Below, piece after piece: positions 45,689 through 55,548 of a stretch of 64,000 bases of DNA. Numbering within the stretch: position 1 is the first letter of the stretch; each line of letters starts with the position of its first letter. The stretch lies in contig NZ_CP062165.1 of the NCBI RefSeq assembly GCF_014844075.1, positions 3,348,001 to 3,412,000 of the forward strand. Reading direction: 5' to 3'. The translations under genes were made by a program, and so were the position numbers. Source of the stretch: Paenibacillus sp. JNUCC-31 (GTDB lineage Bacteria; Bacillota; Bacilli; Paenibacillales; Paenibacillaceae). The notes beneath the pieces are model-generated. The model did no database searches. It was not told the DNA's origin and saw only the letters and a program-made list of their open reading frames with translations.

Positions 45689-46411
45689 CTATATCAAAGG
45701 TGTTTTTAGTGGTGTTCCCGGTTTACGTGGATATTTATATGGAGTTCTGTCAAACTTCTGAATCAGAATGATATGGCGTTCCGATTCTTCAACCGGCAGC
45801 TGGAACGGATGTACTGCTTTTACCCGTCCTTTCAGCTGATTAAAGCTGAATTCAGCTTCCTTCATTTCTTCGCGAGGGTCTCCGCCCTTCATTGCAGCGA
45901 ATAATCCACCTTTACGAACAAATGGCAGACAGAATTCGTTAAGCACCGCCAGCTTGGCTACTGCACGCGCTGTAACCAGATCGTAGCTGTCACGGTATCC
46001 TTCCTTGCGCCCCAGTTCCTCAGCACGCCCGTGAATCAGTTCTACATCCGTTAAGCCGAGTGTGTTCACGACATGCTGTAGAAAGCCAATACGTTTATTC
46101 AGTGAATCAACGATGGTCAGCTTGATATGCGGGAAACAAATTTTAAGTGGCAGTCCAGGGAACCCTGCCCCTGAACCAATGTCTGCAAGTTTGTTTACCT
46201 TCGACATATCTGTATAAAACGCCAGTGATACCGAATCATAGAAATGCTTTGTATATACTTGTTCACGTTCGGTAATCCCGGTTAGATTCATCTTTTCATT
46301 CCAGGTCACCAGCTCCTGAAAATACAATTCGAATTGTTCCAGCTGGCGTTCATCCAGCTCCAATCCATGTTTCTTCAGACGCCGTTGTAACTGCTGTTGA
46401 ATATCGTCCAT
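45689..46411 (-). CDS. rsmG: 16S rRNA (guanine-527 N7)-methyltransferase RsmG
   Basis: RsmG methylates N7 of G527 in 16S rRNA; loss gives low-level streptomycin resistance. The 240-residue protein has the class I SAM fold with LADIGSGAGFPGLPLKI, LTIVDSLNKRI and LVTARAVAKL. It begins on the last base of mnmG (TAATG). Confidence 0.97.
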   Translation of the reverse strand: MDDIQQQLQRRLKKHGLELDERQLEQFELYFQELVTWNEKMNLTGITEREQVYTKHFYDSVSLAFYTDMSKVNKLADIGSGAGFPGLPLKICFPHIKLTIVDSLNKRIGFLQHVVNTLGLTDVELIHGRAEELGRKEGYRDSYDLVTARAVAKLAVLNEFCLPFVRKGGLFAAMKGGDPREEMKEAEFSFNQLKGRVKAVHPFQLPVEESERHIILIQKFDRTPYKYPRKPGTPLKTPLI

Positions 46412-48300
46412 TATTGTCCCCTTGCTGCGGTTACACGGTTATAATGCTCCAGGTAAACCAGCAGAATGGAGATATCCGCAGGAGTGACTCCGGCAATACG
46501 GGACGCCTGTCCGATCGAGATTGGACGAATCTTAGCGAGCTTCTGCTTTGCTTCCATAGCAAGGCCATGAATTTCGTCATATACAATCGTATCCGGAATT
46601 TTCTTTTTCTCCATTTTTAGCAAACGTTCCACGTGGATCAATTGTTTCTCAATATAACCCGCATATTTAATTTGAATTTCCACTTGCTCTTTCATATCTG
46701 GACTCAGTTCCACTTCAGAAGGTGAGATCTGTTCAACCCAGTCATATCCGATTTCTGGACGGCGCATCAATGTAAGAAGTGTACTGCCATCCTGAATCGG
46801 TGTAGAGCCGATCTCTTCCAGCTTCGAATTTACCTCGACAGGGCGAACTTTTGCCACTTTCAGTCGAGCTACTTCCTGCTCAACTTTTGCCTTTTTATCC
46901 AGGAATTTGGCGTAACGTTCTTCAGTGATCAATCCAATATCATGACCGATTTCTGTCAAACGCATATCTGCATTATCATGACGAAGCAACAAACGGTATT
47001 CTGCACGGGAAGTCAGCAGACGGTAGGGTTCATTCGTACCTTTGGTTACAAGATCATCAATCAGTACACCAATGTAACCTTGGGAGCGGTCAAGTACGAT
47101 TGGATCTTTTCCCTGTACTTTACGTGCTGCGTTGATGCCGGCCATCACACCTTGTCCTGCCGCTTCCTCGTACCCGGAAGTACCGTTAATCTGCCCTGCT
47201 GTAAACAGACCTGGCAGACGTTTCGTTTCCAGTGAAGGCCACAGCTGTGTAGGTACCATTGCATCATATTCAATAGCGTATCCGTTACGCATCATTTCTA
47301 CTTTTTCCATACCCGGGATTGAACGTAGAACCGCCAATTGAACATCCTCTGGCAGACTGGTTGACAGCCCTTGTACATAGTACTCCGATGTGTTTTTGCC
47401 TTCTGGTTCCAGGAAAATCTGATGCTTCGGCTTGTCGCTGAAACGCACAATTTTATCCTCGATCGATGGGCAATAACGCGGTCCAGTACCTTCAATCACC
47501 CCCGAGAACATGGGTGCACGGTGAAGATTATCGTTAATAATCTGGTGTGTTTCCACAGACGTATACGTCAACCAACAAGGCAGCTGCTCATTATCAGAAG
47601 ATTCTGTTTCATAAGAAAAGAACTTCGGCTCGTCATCACCCGGCTGAATTTCCGTTTTGCTAAAATCAATCGTATCCTTATGCACACGCGGTGGTGTACC
47701 TGTTTTGAATCGAACCAGTTCGAAGCCAAGCTCCCGCAGATGCTCAGACAGTTTAAGCGAAGGCTGTTGATTATTTGGGCCACTTTCGTACATCAATTCG
47801 CCCATAATAACTTTACCGCGCAGGTACGTACCTGTTGTCAAAACTATGGCTTTGGCACGGTACTCTGTGCCTGTCTGCGTAACCACACCCACACACTGTC
47901 CATCCTCAACGATCAAGCGATCAACCATACCTTGACGCATCGTCAGGTTGCGTTCATTCTCCATCGTTTCTTTCATCGTATGTTGGTAAGAGAACTTATC
48001 CGCCTGCGCACGAAGTGCATGAACCGCAGGTCCTTTACCTGTGTTAAGCATCCGCATCTGAATAAAGGTCTTATCGATATTCCGTCCCATCTCTCCACCA
48101 AGTGCATCAATCTCACGTACCACATGTCCTTTTGCCGGTCCCCCAATAGATGGGTTACAAGGCATGAAGGCCACCATATCCAGATTGATTGTAATCATTA
48201 GTGTTTTGGACCCCATACGGGCTGCAGCCAGTGCCGATTCCACACCAGCATGTCCTGCACCAACGACGATTACATCATAATTTCCGCCATCAAAAGCCAT
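46411..48300 (-). CDS. mnmG: tRNA uridine 5-carboxymethylaminomethyl synthase subunit MnmG
   Basis: The FAD-dependent MnmG works with MnmE to place the cmnm5 group on wobble U34 of certain tRNAs. The 629 residues show the N-terminal dinucleotide fold ([21 protein letters not shown]), conserved [12 protein letters not shown] and a C-terminal helical domain. Length and motifs are canonical. It is downstream of mnmE and overlaps rsmG by one base. Confidence 0.97.
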   Translation of the reverse strand: MAFDGGNYDVIVVGAGHAGVESALAAARMGSKTLMITINLDMVAFMPCNPSIGGPAKGHVVREIDALGGEMGRNIDKTFIQMRMLNTGKGPAVHALRAQADKFSYQHTMKETMENERNLTMRQGMVDRLIVEDGQCVGVVTQTGTEYRAKAIVLTTGTYLRGKVIMGELMYESGPNNQQPSLKLSEHLRELGFELVRFKTGTPPRVHKDTIDFSKTEIQPGDDEPKFFSYETESSDNEQLPCWLTYTSVETHQIINDNLHRAPMFSGVIEGTGPRYCPSIEDKIVRFSDKPKHQIFLEPEGKNTSEYYVQGLSTSLPEDVQLAVLRSIPGMEKVEMMRNGYAIEYDAMVPTQLWPSLETKRLPGLFTAGQINGTSGYEEAAGQGVMAGINAARKVQGKDPIVLDRSQGYIGVLIDDLVTKGTNEPYRLLTSRAEYRLLLRHDNADMRLTEIGHDIGLITEERYAKFLDKKAKVEQEVARLKVAKVRPVEVNSKLEEIGSTPIQDGSTLLTLMRRPEIGYDWVEQISPSEVELSPDMKEQVEIQIKYAGYIEKQLIHVERLLKMEKKKIPDTIVYDEIHGLAMEAKQKLAKIRPISIGQASRIAGVTPADISILLVYLEHYNRVTAARGQ

Positions 48301-48513
48301 CCCTACTTACCTCCCTTTTGCCGCTGCACTTGTTAATACACGTACGCGAACTATGTTGTTTAAAACGCGAACACGCTCCACATACACGCGTATCCGATAT
48401 ATATTAAGCCATCAAGTCTATATTCACTTCAGACATTTTCGCGGATTCTTTGACCATCCACAGATGGACTTTATTATCATACTACTTTTCAGAGCCGGTA
48501 TGTTTGTCCGGTG

Positions 48514-49890
48514 TTATTTTCCGAGGCAGAATTGAGAGAAAATCTGATCGATCAACGCATCATGTGCCGTATCACCTACGATTTCACCCAACTGCTCCCA
48601 TGCCAGACGGACATCAATCTGGATCATATCAATGGGAATCAGCTGTTCGGCTGCTTCATAGGCATCAATGAGCGACTGTTTCGCTTTTTTGAGCAAAGCG
48701 ATGTGACGCACATTGCTGACATACGTCAGATCGGCTGACTCCAGCTTGCCACTGAAGAACAACGTTGAGATGGCATCTTCCAATCGGTCTACGCCCAGAT
48801 CATCTTTTACCGACATCGGAACAAGCCGTTCTTCTGGTATATAACGAAGCAGGACTTCACGGTCTGCCTGCGGCGCTAAGTCCATTTTATTCATTATAAT
48901 AATGGATTGTCTACCGCGTATTTGTTCCAATAATTCAATTTCATCCTCATGCACCGGCTCCGCAGCATTAATGACCATCAATATCAGATCCGCCTCATTC
49001 ACAGCAGAACGCGAACGTTCCACCCCGATCTTCTCCACGACATCCATCGTTTCCCGAATACCTGCTGTATCGAGCAGCTTGAGCGGTATATTGTTAATTG
49101 TAACAAATTCCTCAATAACATCACGTGTTGTACCTGGAATGTCCGTTACAATGGCGCGATTATCCTGGGCCAACGTATTGAGCAATGAGGATTTGCCTAC
49201 GTTGGGTCGTCCAACGATCGCCGTTGTAATCCCTTCCCGCAGTATCTTTCCTTGCTCTGCTGTAACCAGCAATTTATCGATTTCAGTCATGACCTGACTG
49301 GACTTTTCTTTAATAAAATCGGATGTCAACGACTCTACATCATGCTCCGGATAGTCAATATTTACTTCAATGTGAGCAAGTGTCTCGACCAAAGTGTACC
49401 TGAGATCACGGAGTTTGGATGACAATTTCCCTTCAACTTGCTTGAGCGCGACCGAGAATGCCCGATCGGACTTGGATCGAATGAGATCCATGACGCCTTC
49501 CGCCTGGGACAGATCAATCCGTCCATTAAGAAAGGCACGCTTTGTGAACTCTCCGGGCTCAGCGAGACGAATATCCAGCTGCAACAGCAGATCCATGACA
49601 CGTTTAACAGACACCACACCGCCATGGGCACTGATCTCTACGACATCCTCTGTTGTGAAGGAACGAGGCGCCCGCATCACCGTAACCAAGACTTCCTCGA
49701 TCTTCTCACCAGTCCCCGGATCTATAATATGACCGTAATGAACCGTGTGGGATGCTGCCTGTGTTAGTGGGGTTTTACTGCGAAAAATCTTCTCCGTCTC
49801 CGACACCGCATCCGGGCCGCTGACCCGGATTACTGCGATTCCCGCCTCTCCGACAGCCGTTGATATCGCTGTGATCGTATCACTGATCAT
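48514..49890 (-). CDS. mnmE: tRNA modification GTPase MnmE
   Basis: MnmE is the GTPase partner of MnmG in wobble-uridine modification. Its N-terminal folate-binding domain comes first; the G domain is inserted in a helical region and has GRPNVGKSSL, DTAGIRET and NKMD. The protein ends with the conserved FCLGK, with the cysteine needed for activity. It has 458 residues and opens with MISDTITAISTAVGEAGIAV. It heads the mnmE-mnmG-rsmG transcript. Confidence 0.97.
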   Translation of the reverse strand: MISDTITAISTAVGEAGIAVIRVSGPDAVSETEKIFRSKTPLTQAASHTVHYGHIIDPGTGEKIEEVLVTVMRAPRSFTTEDVVEISAHGGVVSVKRVMDLLLQLDIRLAEPGEFTKRAFLNGRIDLSQAEGVMDLIRSKSDRAFSVALKQVEGKLSSKLRDLRYTLVETLAHIEVNIDYPEHDVESLTSDFIKEKSSQVMTEIDKLLVTAEQGKILREGITTAIVGRPNVGKSSLLNTLAQDNRAIVTDIPGTTRDVIEEFVTINNIPLKLLDTAGIRETMDVVEKIGVERSRSAVNEADLILMVINAAEPVHEDEIELLEQIRGRQSIIIMNKMDLAPQADREVLLRYIPEERLVPMSVKDDLGVDRLEDAISTLFFSGKLESADLTYVSNVRHIALLKKAKQSLIDAYEAAEQLIPIDMIQIDVRLAWEQLGEIVGDTAHDALIDQIFSQFCLGK

Positions 49891-50010
49891 GGTTATCTCT
49901 CCCCTTGCTCTATTTTAAAATTGCGCCCCGCAAGACGCTATATTGATTTCAAATGGGTCAAGGCACATGCCTCTAAAGCCACTATTTAAATGTTCATAAA
50001 ATGCTTCTGT

Positions 50011-50055
50011 ACGAAAAAAGCAATGGCTTCTGCACCGGGCAGGAAGCCATTGCGT
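50011..50055 (-). terminator. Terminator of the rnpA-yidC-jag operon
   Basis: On the minus strand GCAATGGCTTC/GAAGCCATTGC is an 11-bp perfect stem followed by TTTTTTC, directly after the jag stop codon. Confidence 0.92.
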
Positions 50056-50067
50056 CTTCAATTCGGG

Positions 50068-50772
50068 TTATTTCGTCGTAATGACCACGCGTCGATTAGG
50101 CTCCTCGCCTTTACTGTAGGTCTTAATCTGCGGGTTATTTTGCAACTTAGCATGAATGACTTTTCGCTCGAGCGGAGGCATAGGCTCCAGTACAACTTCT
50201 TTACCAGTGCGAATGGCTTGTCCAGCTAAGCGTTCTGCCAGTTCCTCCAGCGTCTTGCGTCGACGTTGGCGGAAATTTTCTGCATCCAGTACGATTCGAA
50301 CGAAGCTTTCCGAATATCGGTTCGCCACAATGTTCGTTAAATATTGAAGTGCATCCAGCGTCTGTCCGCGTCTCCCAATAATCATGCCCAAGTCTTCCCC
50401 GGCAATATTAAAGATATGTCCGTCACGCTGTTTTTTGATATGCACCTCAACATCCAGTCCCATACCTGCTGCCACTTCTTTTAAGAAAGCAGCCGCTTCC
50501 TCATAGGGATTTTTAGCTGCCACACCCTCAAGTGTCGTTTTTTCAACCTGAGGTATATGTGCGGCTGGTTTGATCGGCTGTGGAACAGGTTCAGGCACAG
50601 GTAGAAGTTTCAGTTCAACTTTAGCGGCCTTTACCCCGAACAAACCCAGGAATCCTTTTGACGGCTGCTCTAACACTTGTATCTCGACCTTGTCCCGGCT
50701 TACGCCAAGCTCAGCCAATCCTTCGTTTACAGCATCTTCAACGGTTTTTCCTGACGCAATGACTTTGGTCAT
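50068..50772 (-). CDS. jag: RNA-binding protein Jag (KhpB)
   Basis: Jag/KhpB pairs with KhpA to bind RNA and in relatives influences cell elongation. The 234 residues comprise a Jag N-terminal domain (1-52), a Pro-rich linker, a KH domain (GMIIGRRGQTLDALQYL) and a C-terminal R3H domain (MPPLERKVIHAKLQNN). It overlaps yidC by 4 bp (ATGA). Confidence 0.95.
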   Translation of the reverse strand: MTKVIASGKTVEDAVNEGLAELGVSRDKVEIQVLEQPSKGFLGLFGVKAAKVELKLLPVPEPVPQPIKPAAHIPQVEKTTLEGVAAKNPYEEAAAFLKEVAAGMGLDVEVHIKKQRDGHIFNIAGEDLGMIIGRRGQTLDALQYLTNIVANRYSESFVRIVLDAENFRQRRRKTLEELAERLAGQAIRTGKEVVLEPMPPLERKVIHAKLQNNPQIKTYSKGEEPNRRVVITTK

Positions 50773-51653
50773 TTCGATTTTTTGGCCCCTTTCGACCCTT
50801 TTCCAGAGACAGTTGCTTTGCCACCGTTTTTGCGTTTAGCTCCATTTCCATTTTTGGAAGAGCTGTTCTGCTTCACGTTGACCTCAGCCACGATTTTATC
50901 ATTATTCCGGTAAAGGAAATAGTTTTGCACAATCGTGTAGATATTACTGTAGAACCAGTACAGCGGCAATGCAGCCGGGAACTGATAAGACATCACGAAG
51001 ATCAAAATGGGGTAAACCCACAGCATAAACTGCATCGGTCCCACCTGCTGTGCAGGGTTCATACGCATCATCATCCACGTTTGCACGAATGTAGTGATGG
51101 CAGCCAGCACTGGCAAAATAAACAGGTGATCCGGGGCTCCGAGTTGAAGCCACAAGAAATCATGTGTTCTCAGACTCGAGTTTCCGTAAATTGAGTTATA
51201 AAGTGCGATGTAAATCGGCATCTGAATCAGAAGTGGCAGACAACCCGCCATTGGATTAACTTTGTTCTCCTGAAACAACTTCATTGTTTCTTGCTGAACT
51301 TTCTCAGGTGTATCTTTATACTTGGCTTGAATTTCTTTCAACTGCGGCTGAATAGCCTGCATCGCCTTGGAGCTGCGTACCTGCTTCATTGTCAGCGGCA
51401 AGATTAACGTCCGTACAATTAGCACCATCACAAGGACGGCTAGTCCATATTCGCCGTTAAACCAGTTGGCGAATGTATCGAGCGCCAGTGAGAACCAATA
51501 AATAACATTGCTTTGCCAGAATGATTCACTGTTTCTAAGATCTTCCGTAGTAACCCCGGAACCTTGCGGAGTACATCCGGCCAGTACGGTGACCATTGCA
51601 ATGACTGCAATGAGGAGAATCCACTTCCCCTTTGATGTCTTCAATCGCGACAC
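50769..51653 (-). CDS. yidC: YidC/Oxa1 membrane protein insertase (SpoIIIJ type)
   Basis: YidC inserts membrane proteins with or without the Sec translocon. It is a lipoprotein here: signal peptide followed by TVLAGC. Five membrane segments follow, with the positively charged groove residue in LIVRTLILPLTMKQVRSSKAM and the hairpin (LKEIQAKYKDTPEKVQQETM). The C-terminal tail is rich in Lys, Asn and Gly (about residues 255-294), suited to ribosome binding. GTG start with AGAGGGG upstream. It lies between rnpA and jag, the place of spoIIIJ in B. subtilis. Confidence 0.96.
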   Translation of the reverse strand: MSRLKTSKGKWILLIAVIAMVTVLAGCTPQGSGVTTEDLRNSESFWQSNVIYWFSLALDTFANWFNGEYGLAVLVMVLIVRTLILPLTMKQVRSSKAMQAIQPQLKEIQAKYKDTPEKVQQETMKLFQENKVNPMAGCLPLLIQMPIYIALYNSIYGNSSLRTHDFLWLQLGAPDHLFILPVLAAITTFVQTWMMMRMNPAQQVGPMQFMLWVYPILIFVMSYQFPAALPLYWFYSNIYTIVQNYFLYRNNDKIVAEVNVKQNSSSKNGNGAKRKNGGKATVSGKGSKGAKKSK

Positions 51654-51727
51654 TTCATAACCCCTCTCTTAACCATTCCATTCCACCGTAAATCATACCA
51701 TAATTAGGAGGACAAATAAACCGAAGC

Positions 51728-52078
51728 TTACCGCTTGCCCGACTTCAAAAGAGAGCCCTTGCGCATCGCATGCAGCAGGCTTTTTTCCATCTCCTTATAG
51801 GACATGTCCAATGCACCTTTTCTGACGATAAAGATCAGATCCATCTGCGTGACAATCTCTTTCTCATGATGGCGTACAATTTCCTTTATCATGCGTCTCA
51901 TTCGGTTGCGAACGACAGCGTTCCCGATTTTCTTGCTACAGGATACGCCGACACGGAATTGTTCTGTATCTTTACGACGACAGCCATACACCACAAATTG
52001 ATGATTGGCAAACGATTTCCCATACCGGTATACGCGACTAAAGTCGGCCCGGTTCCGTAAACGCAGTCTTTTATACAC
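51728..52078 (-). CDS. rnpA: Ribonuclease P protein component
   Basis: RnpA helps the RNase P RNA to bind precursor tRNA. The 116-residue protein has the central RNR motif in KKIGNAVVRNRMRRMIKE and is highly basic. It starts with GTG, with AAGGAG upstream. The gene is downstream of rpmH as in nearly all bacteria, but a hairpin separates the two here. Confidence 0.97.
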   Translation of the reverse strand: MYKRLRLRNRADFSRVYRYGKSFANHQFVVYGCRRKDTEQFRVGVSCSKKIGNAVVRNRMRRMIKEIVRHHEKEIVTQMDLIFIVRKGALDMSYKEMEKSLLHAMRKGSLLKSGKR

Positions 52079-52395
52079 GGCGCTTCTCCTTGCTGTTCTC
52101 CACCATCATTATTGACGGAGGCCTCATTACTGATTTAGTATAGGCTTTCTTGAATAACGATAAACCGTCTTGGCGGCAACTTCATTCGGGATGATTGCTG
52201 ATCGGCCAACTTGAACCGGGCAAGCGATCATCCTTATATAAGGAACGTTTTCGAAAAAACGGACAACTCATTCATCGAGCATAGATGTATACTCAGGCTT
52301 TTGCGCAGCCAATTCAGACCTGATCTATACGAGCATCCAGTCTGAAATGACCTATTTAAGAAAAAAAAGACCACCTCGGTGGTCTTCACATGCAT
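52079..52395. other. Intergenic region between rpmH and rnpA
   Basis: About 317 bp, longer than usual for this gene pair. It holds the rpmH terminator. I see no gene; a promoter for rnpA-yidC-jag is expected but I could not place it. Confidence 0.55.
52361..52386 (-). terminator. Terminator downstream of rpmH
   Basis: On the minus strand AAGACCACC/GGTGGTCTT with a 2-nt loop region is followed by eight T residues, ten bases after the rpmH stop. Confidence 0.9.
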
Positions 52396-52530
52396 TTAAG
52401 CACTCAGGACTTTACGGCCTTTAAGGCGACGTGCAGCCAGAACTTTACGTCCGTTGCTCGTGCTCATTCTTTTCCGGAAACCATGAACTTTTTTACGTTT
52501 GCTAACGTTCGGTTTGAATGTAGGTCTCAA
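52396..52530 (-). CDS. rpmH: 50S ribosomal protein L34
   Basis: L34 has 44 residues. It has the family core [20 protein letters not shown] and the end [11 protein letters not shown]. The start is TTG with AAGGAGGTG 7 nt upstream, which also explains why the frame begins with Met-Arg-Pro-Thr-Phe. It is the last gene before the change of coding strand, so it marks the left side of the origin. Confidence 0.97.
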   Translation of the reverse strand: MRPTFKPNVSKRKKVHGFRKRMSTSNGRKVLAARRLKGRKVLSA

Positions 52531-52747
52531 TGTATTGCACCTCCTTACAAGGAAATACTTATGTGATGAATCATTTTCATCTTCACAGAAAACACCTTTA
52601 TATATTTAACCATGAACACCTGGAAAAGTCAACTGTGAGCCTCTTGACTCCCTCCTCCTTTTATTGCCTGTTCCAACCTCCCTTAGAAGTTCACCCTGCC
52701 TATCTCTGTTTATAACCTTTTAGAGTCGTATTTAGAAGTCTCTAAAG

Positions 52748-52861
52748 TTATCCCCAATACCTGATTGGATTCATCAAAAGGCCTTTTTTTGTTTATCCAC
52801 ACCCTCTGAACCCTCCATATACCATATTTACACTCATATAAAGTTATTCACATGTGGATAA
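52748..52861. other. DnaA-box cluster A (left part of oriC)
   Basis: Consensus boxes TTATCCACA at 52793-52801 and, on the other strand, TGTGGATAA at 52853-52861. One-mismatch boxes TTATCCCCA at 52748-52756 and TTATTCACA at 52844-52852. The last two form an inverted pair, TTATTCACATGTGGATAA. Confidence 0.8.
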
Positions 52862-52942
52862 GGATTTTCATTCGATATTTAATCAATATGGCTCTATAGC
52901 CTAATGAATTTAAAATTTAATGTATCCGCTTTACTCTTATGG

Positions 52943-52971
52943 TTTACAAGTTTTCTAGAAAGGTGTAGGAT
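52943..52971 (+). promoter_or_regulatory. gntR promoter
   Basis: TTTACA (52943-52948) and TAGGAT (52966-52971) are 17 bp apart. The GntR operator would lie just after the transcription start. The leader before gntR would be about 215 nt. Confidence 0.5.
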
Positions 52972-52980
52972 AAAAATCAC

Positions 52981-52997
52981 ATCTTGTATACAAGTAT
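52981..52997. promoter_or_regulatory. GntR operator upstream of gntR
   Basis: ATCTTGTATACAAGTAT contains the 12-bp palindrome CTTGTATACAAG and matches the core of the B. subtilis GntR operator ATACTTGTATACAAGTAT. This suggests autoregulation released by gluconate. Confidence 0.8.
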
Positions 52998-53194
52998 ACT
53001 TAAGGGGAGATATCTCACCTTGTAGCTCCTTGAAAAATCCATTTATATTTTTAGACAATGTAAGACATTAAACATGCATGGTGCATTCTGGCGTTTTGAT
53101 CGTTCTCCGGATTGGGACAAAATGCTTAACCCGTAAAATAGTTGTGATATGATCAGTATTGAACTGATTACTTACAATAGGAGCGTTAGCCAAT

Positions 53195-53869
53195 ATGCTA
53201 TTTCCTTCTTCCTGGCTTCAAGGAGCTTCCCGCGGGGAAGCGATTGCCTGCGAATTAAGGCTGCGGATCATCAGCGGAACCCTTCGTCCTGGAGAGATTT
53301 TGTCAGAAAATCGGATTGCCGCTGATTTTGACAGCAGTCGATCACCTGTACGTGAAGCGTTAAGAACCTTGTCGAATGAAGGGCTTATTCGGCTGGAACG
53401 CATGGGTGTAGTTGTTTTGGGATTGAAAATTAAGGATGTCGAAGAATTGTATGATGTCCGTTTCCTGATTGAGAGTTTTGTACAACAGCGACTCGCAAAT
53501 GATGTTCCAGAACCATTAATCACACATCTTCGCAACGTGTTGGACAAGATGGAACTCGCCGGGCGTCATCAGGATGCGGTTGAATTCGCTTACCAGGACC
53601 TGACTTTTCACGAGAGTATTATCGAAGCTGCCCAGCATGCTCGTATTTTACATCTATGGAAAAGCATTCGTTATGTCGTTATGACCGTCATGCTGCTGAC
53701 GACCCGCAGGGTATTTGTTCAGGGCGAACAGAAGGTAAGCGCTGTAATTAACAAACATCGTTTGCTGATTGAGGCGCTTGAATCGGGTGACAAAGCACGG
53801 ATTCAGGCTGGAGTCCGCACCTATTTTAAGGATTCCGGCAAGACGTTGAATGAAAGCTTTGATTCCTAA
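53195..53869 (+). CDS. gntR: Gluconate operon transcriptional repressor GntR
   Basis: A FadR-subfamily GntR repressor of 224 residues. The N-terminal winged helix reads AIACELRLRIISGTLRPGEI, LSENRIAADFDSSRSPVREALRTL and IRLERMGVVVLGL (segments of the domain about 15-78), closely like B. subtilis GntR; the C-terminal helical domain binds the effector, in B. subtilis gluconate. It stands ahead of gluconate permease and kinase genes, and GntR-type operators precede both gntR and gntP. GntR in B. subtilis heads the operon gntR-K-P-Z; here the order is R-P-K and no gntZ is seen. Confidence 0.93.
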   Translation: MLFPSSWLQGASRGEAIACELRLRIISGTLRPGEILSENRIAADFDSSRSPVREALRTLSNEGLIRLERMGVVVLGLKIKDVEELYDVRFLIESFVQQRLANDVPEPLITHLRNVLDKMELAGRHQDAVEFAYQDLTFHESIIEAAQHARILHLWKSIRYVVMTVMLLTTRRVFVQGEQKVSAVINKHRLLIEALESGDKARIQAGVRTYFKDSGKTLNESFDS

Positions 53870-53952
53870 CAAAGCTATGATGAATTTCCATTCACCTATG
53901 GGTTGTTCGTCTATAGTGTTGGGAGCTGCGCAATCATATCCATTGTGAATGA

Positions 53953-53981
53953 TTGCGCCATAACTTGTCGACAAGTATACA
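53953..53981 (+). promoter_or_regulatory. gntP promoter with GntR operator between -35 and -10
   Basis: TTGCGC (53953-53958) and TATACA (53976-53981) are 17 bp apart. The palindrome ACTTGTCGACAAGT (53963-53976) fills the spacer; it shares CTTGT..ACAAG with the site upstream of gntR. Repressor binding would block RNA polymerase. Confidence 0.7.
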
Positions 53982-54087
53982 AAATGCGATTTTCTTTAAT
54001 TTTTTGGGTATATTAAGAGTGAATCAAGCTCACCTGAACTGCATGGTTCATAAAATTTCCGTTTCACTGACCGATGTTTATCTCACT

Positions 54088-54101
54088 TGTAAGCGTTATA
54101 T
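54088..54101. promoter_or_regulatory. Possible cre (CcpA) site before gntP
   Basis: TGTAAGCGTTATAT matches the cre consensus TGWAANCGNTNWCA at 12 of 14 positions. It lies in the gntP leader, so catabolite repression by CcpA as in the B. subtilis gnt operon is plausible. Confidence 0.5.
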
Positions 54102-54124
54102 ATCAGATAAAAGGAGCATACCTC

Positions 54125-55486
54125 ATGAGCACTCTTTTTGGACTATCTCACAATGCAACATTGTTGATCTGGACATTGATTGCAATTGTATTTCTGATCG
54201 TATTGATTTCCAAGTACAAATGGAATCCCTTCATTACTCTTTTGATATCTGCATTAATGCTTGGTTTACTTGCAGGCATGAAGCCTGCTGACGTCATTAC
54301 CTCCATTACGGGAGGACTTGGCGGTACACTCGGAACAATCGCCATCGTTATCGGTCTGGGCACTATGCTCGGTAAGATGATGGCCGAGTCCGGCGGTGCT
54401 GAACGGATTGCCACTACGCTTGTGGATCGTTTCGGTGTAAAACGCGTGCACTGGGCAATGATGATCGTTGGATTTATCGTCGGTATTCCCGTTTTCTTCG
54501 AAGTCGGCGTCATTCTGCTAATTCCGATCATTTTCACCGTTGCGCGTAAAACCAATATGTCACTGCTGCAGATCGGTATTCCGATTTTGGCAGGTCTCTC
54601 CACAGTACATGGTCTGGTTCCGCCTCATCCGGCTCCCATGATTGCCATCGAAGCATTCAGCGCCGATTTGGGTAAAACGATCCTGTACTCCCTTATTGTA
54701 GGTATCCCAACAGCCATTATCGCAGGGCCCTTGTTCGGTAAATTTATCGGTAAAAGAATACATACCGAGCCGCCAGCGGAGCTGGCTGAACAATTTGCTG
54801 CGAAAAAAAGTAATAGCTTGCCCGGTTTCGGAATCACCCTGTTTACAATCTTGCTGCCGGTCATTCTGATGCTCATTGGTTCCATCGCCAATATTGTGGA
54901 CCCGGATGCTACAAGCGGATTTACGGTCTTCTGTGAATTTATCGGCCATGAAATTATAGCTTTGCTGATCTCTGTTGTGTTTGCCCTCTTTTCACTCGGA
55001 TTCTCACGCGGCTTCAACAAACATGACATCTCCCGTTTCACCAGTGAATGTCTGGCGCCTACGGCGACGATCATCCTCATTATTGGCGGAGGTGGTGCAT
55101 TCAAGCAGGTCCTGATCAATAGTGGTGTAGGAAATGCCATTGCAGAAGTGGCCACACATGCGAATATTAACGTCATTCTATTCGCCTGGCTTGTCGCCGC
55201 ACTCATTCGGGTAGCCACCGGTTCAGCAACCGTTGCGATGACGACAGCAGCTGGTATTGTTGCTCCAGTTCTTGCGCTCACACCAGGGGCCAATATTGAG
55301 CTGGTTGTACTCGCTACCGGTGCAGGCTCCCTTGTTCTGTCCCATGTGAATGACGCTGGCTTCTGGATGATCAAGGAGTTCTTTAATATGAGCGTCTCTC
55401 AAACGTTGAAAACGTGGACCGTTATGGAAACACTATTATCTGTCGTTGGACTGATCTTTATTTTGCTGTTGAGTACAGTCGTTTAA
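54125..55486 (+). CDS. gntP: Gluconate permease GntP
   Basis: A gluconate:proton symporter of the GntP family, 453 residues with about 12-14 membrane segments. Typical stretches are GGLGGTLGTIAIVIGLGTML, the loop VPPHPAPMIA and RVATGSATVAMTTAAG. The start at 54125 is preceded by AAAGGAG; an upstream extension of 17 codons lacks support. It is separated from gntR by a promoter-operator region, so it has its own start point, and is followed by gntK. Confidence 0.95.
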   Translation: MSTLFGLSHNATLLIWTLIAIVFLIVLISKYKWNPFITLLISALMLGLLAGMKPADVITSITGGLGGTLGTIAIVIGLGTMLGKMMAESGGAERIATTLVDRFGVKRVHWAMMIVGFIVGIPVFFEVGVILLIPIIFTVARKTNMSLLQIGIPILAGLSTVHGLVPPHPAPMIAIEAFSADLGKTILYSLIVGIPTAIIAGPLFGKFIGKRIHTEPPAELAEQFAAKKSNSLPGFGITLFTILLPVILMLIGSIANIVDPDATSGFTVFCEFIGHEIIALLISVVFALFSLGFSRGFNKHDISRFTSECLAPTATIILIIGGGGAFKQVLINSGVGNAIAEVATHANINVILFAWLVAALIRVATGSATVAMTTAAGIVAPVLALTPGANIELVVLATGAGSLVLSHVNDAGFWMIKEFFNMSVSQTLKTWTVMETLLSVVGLIFILLLSTVV

Positions 55487-55548
55487 CTTAACTTGATATA
55501 TAGAAGAAAAAATTCTGAAGGGTTCACTGGAAAGAAGGTTTAAATCGA

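Larger units (their letters stand above)
52531..53194. other. Intergenic region between rpmH and gntR, left part of the origin
   Basis: These roughly 660 bp hold a cluster of DnaA boxes (52748-52861), the rpmH promoter region, and the gntR promoter and operator. No coding sequence is visible. Confidence 0.65.

Noticed and set aside
46625..46640. parS-like CGTTCCACGTGGATCA within mnmG
   Set aside because: Three mismatches to the consensus, in a conserved coding region; probably chance.
47371..48201. 276-codon open frame on the plus strand
   Set aside because: Antisense to mnmG, with no start signal and a His/Arg-rich product typical of shadow frames.
52530..52715. 61-codon open frame on the plus strand in the rpmH-gntR gap
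   Set aside because: No ribosome-binding site; overlaps the rpmH ribosome-binding region and promoter.
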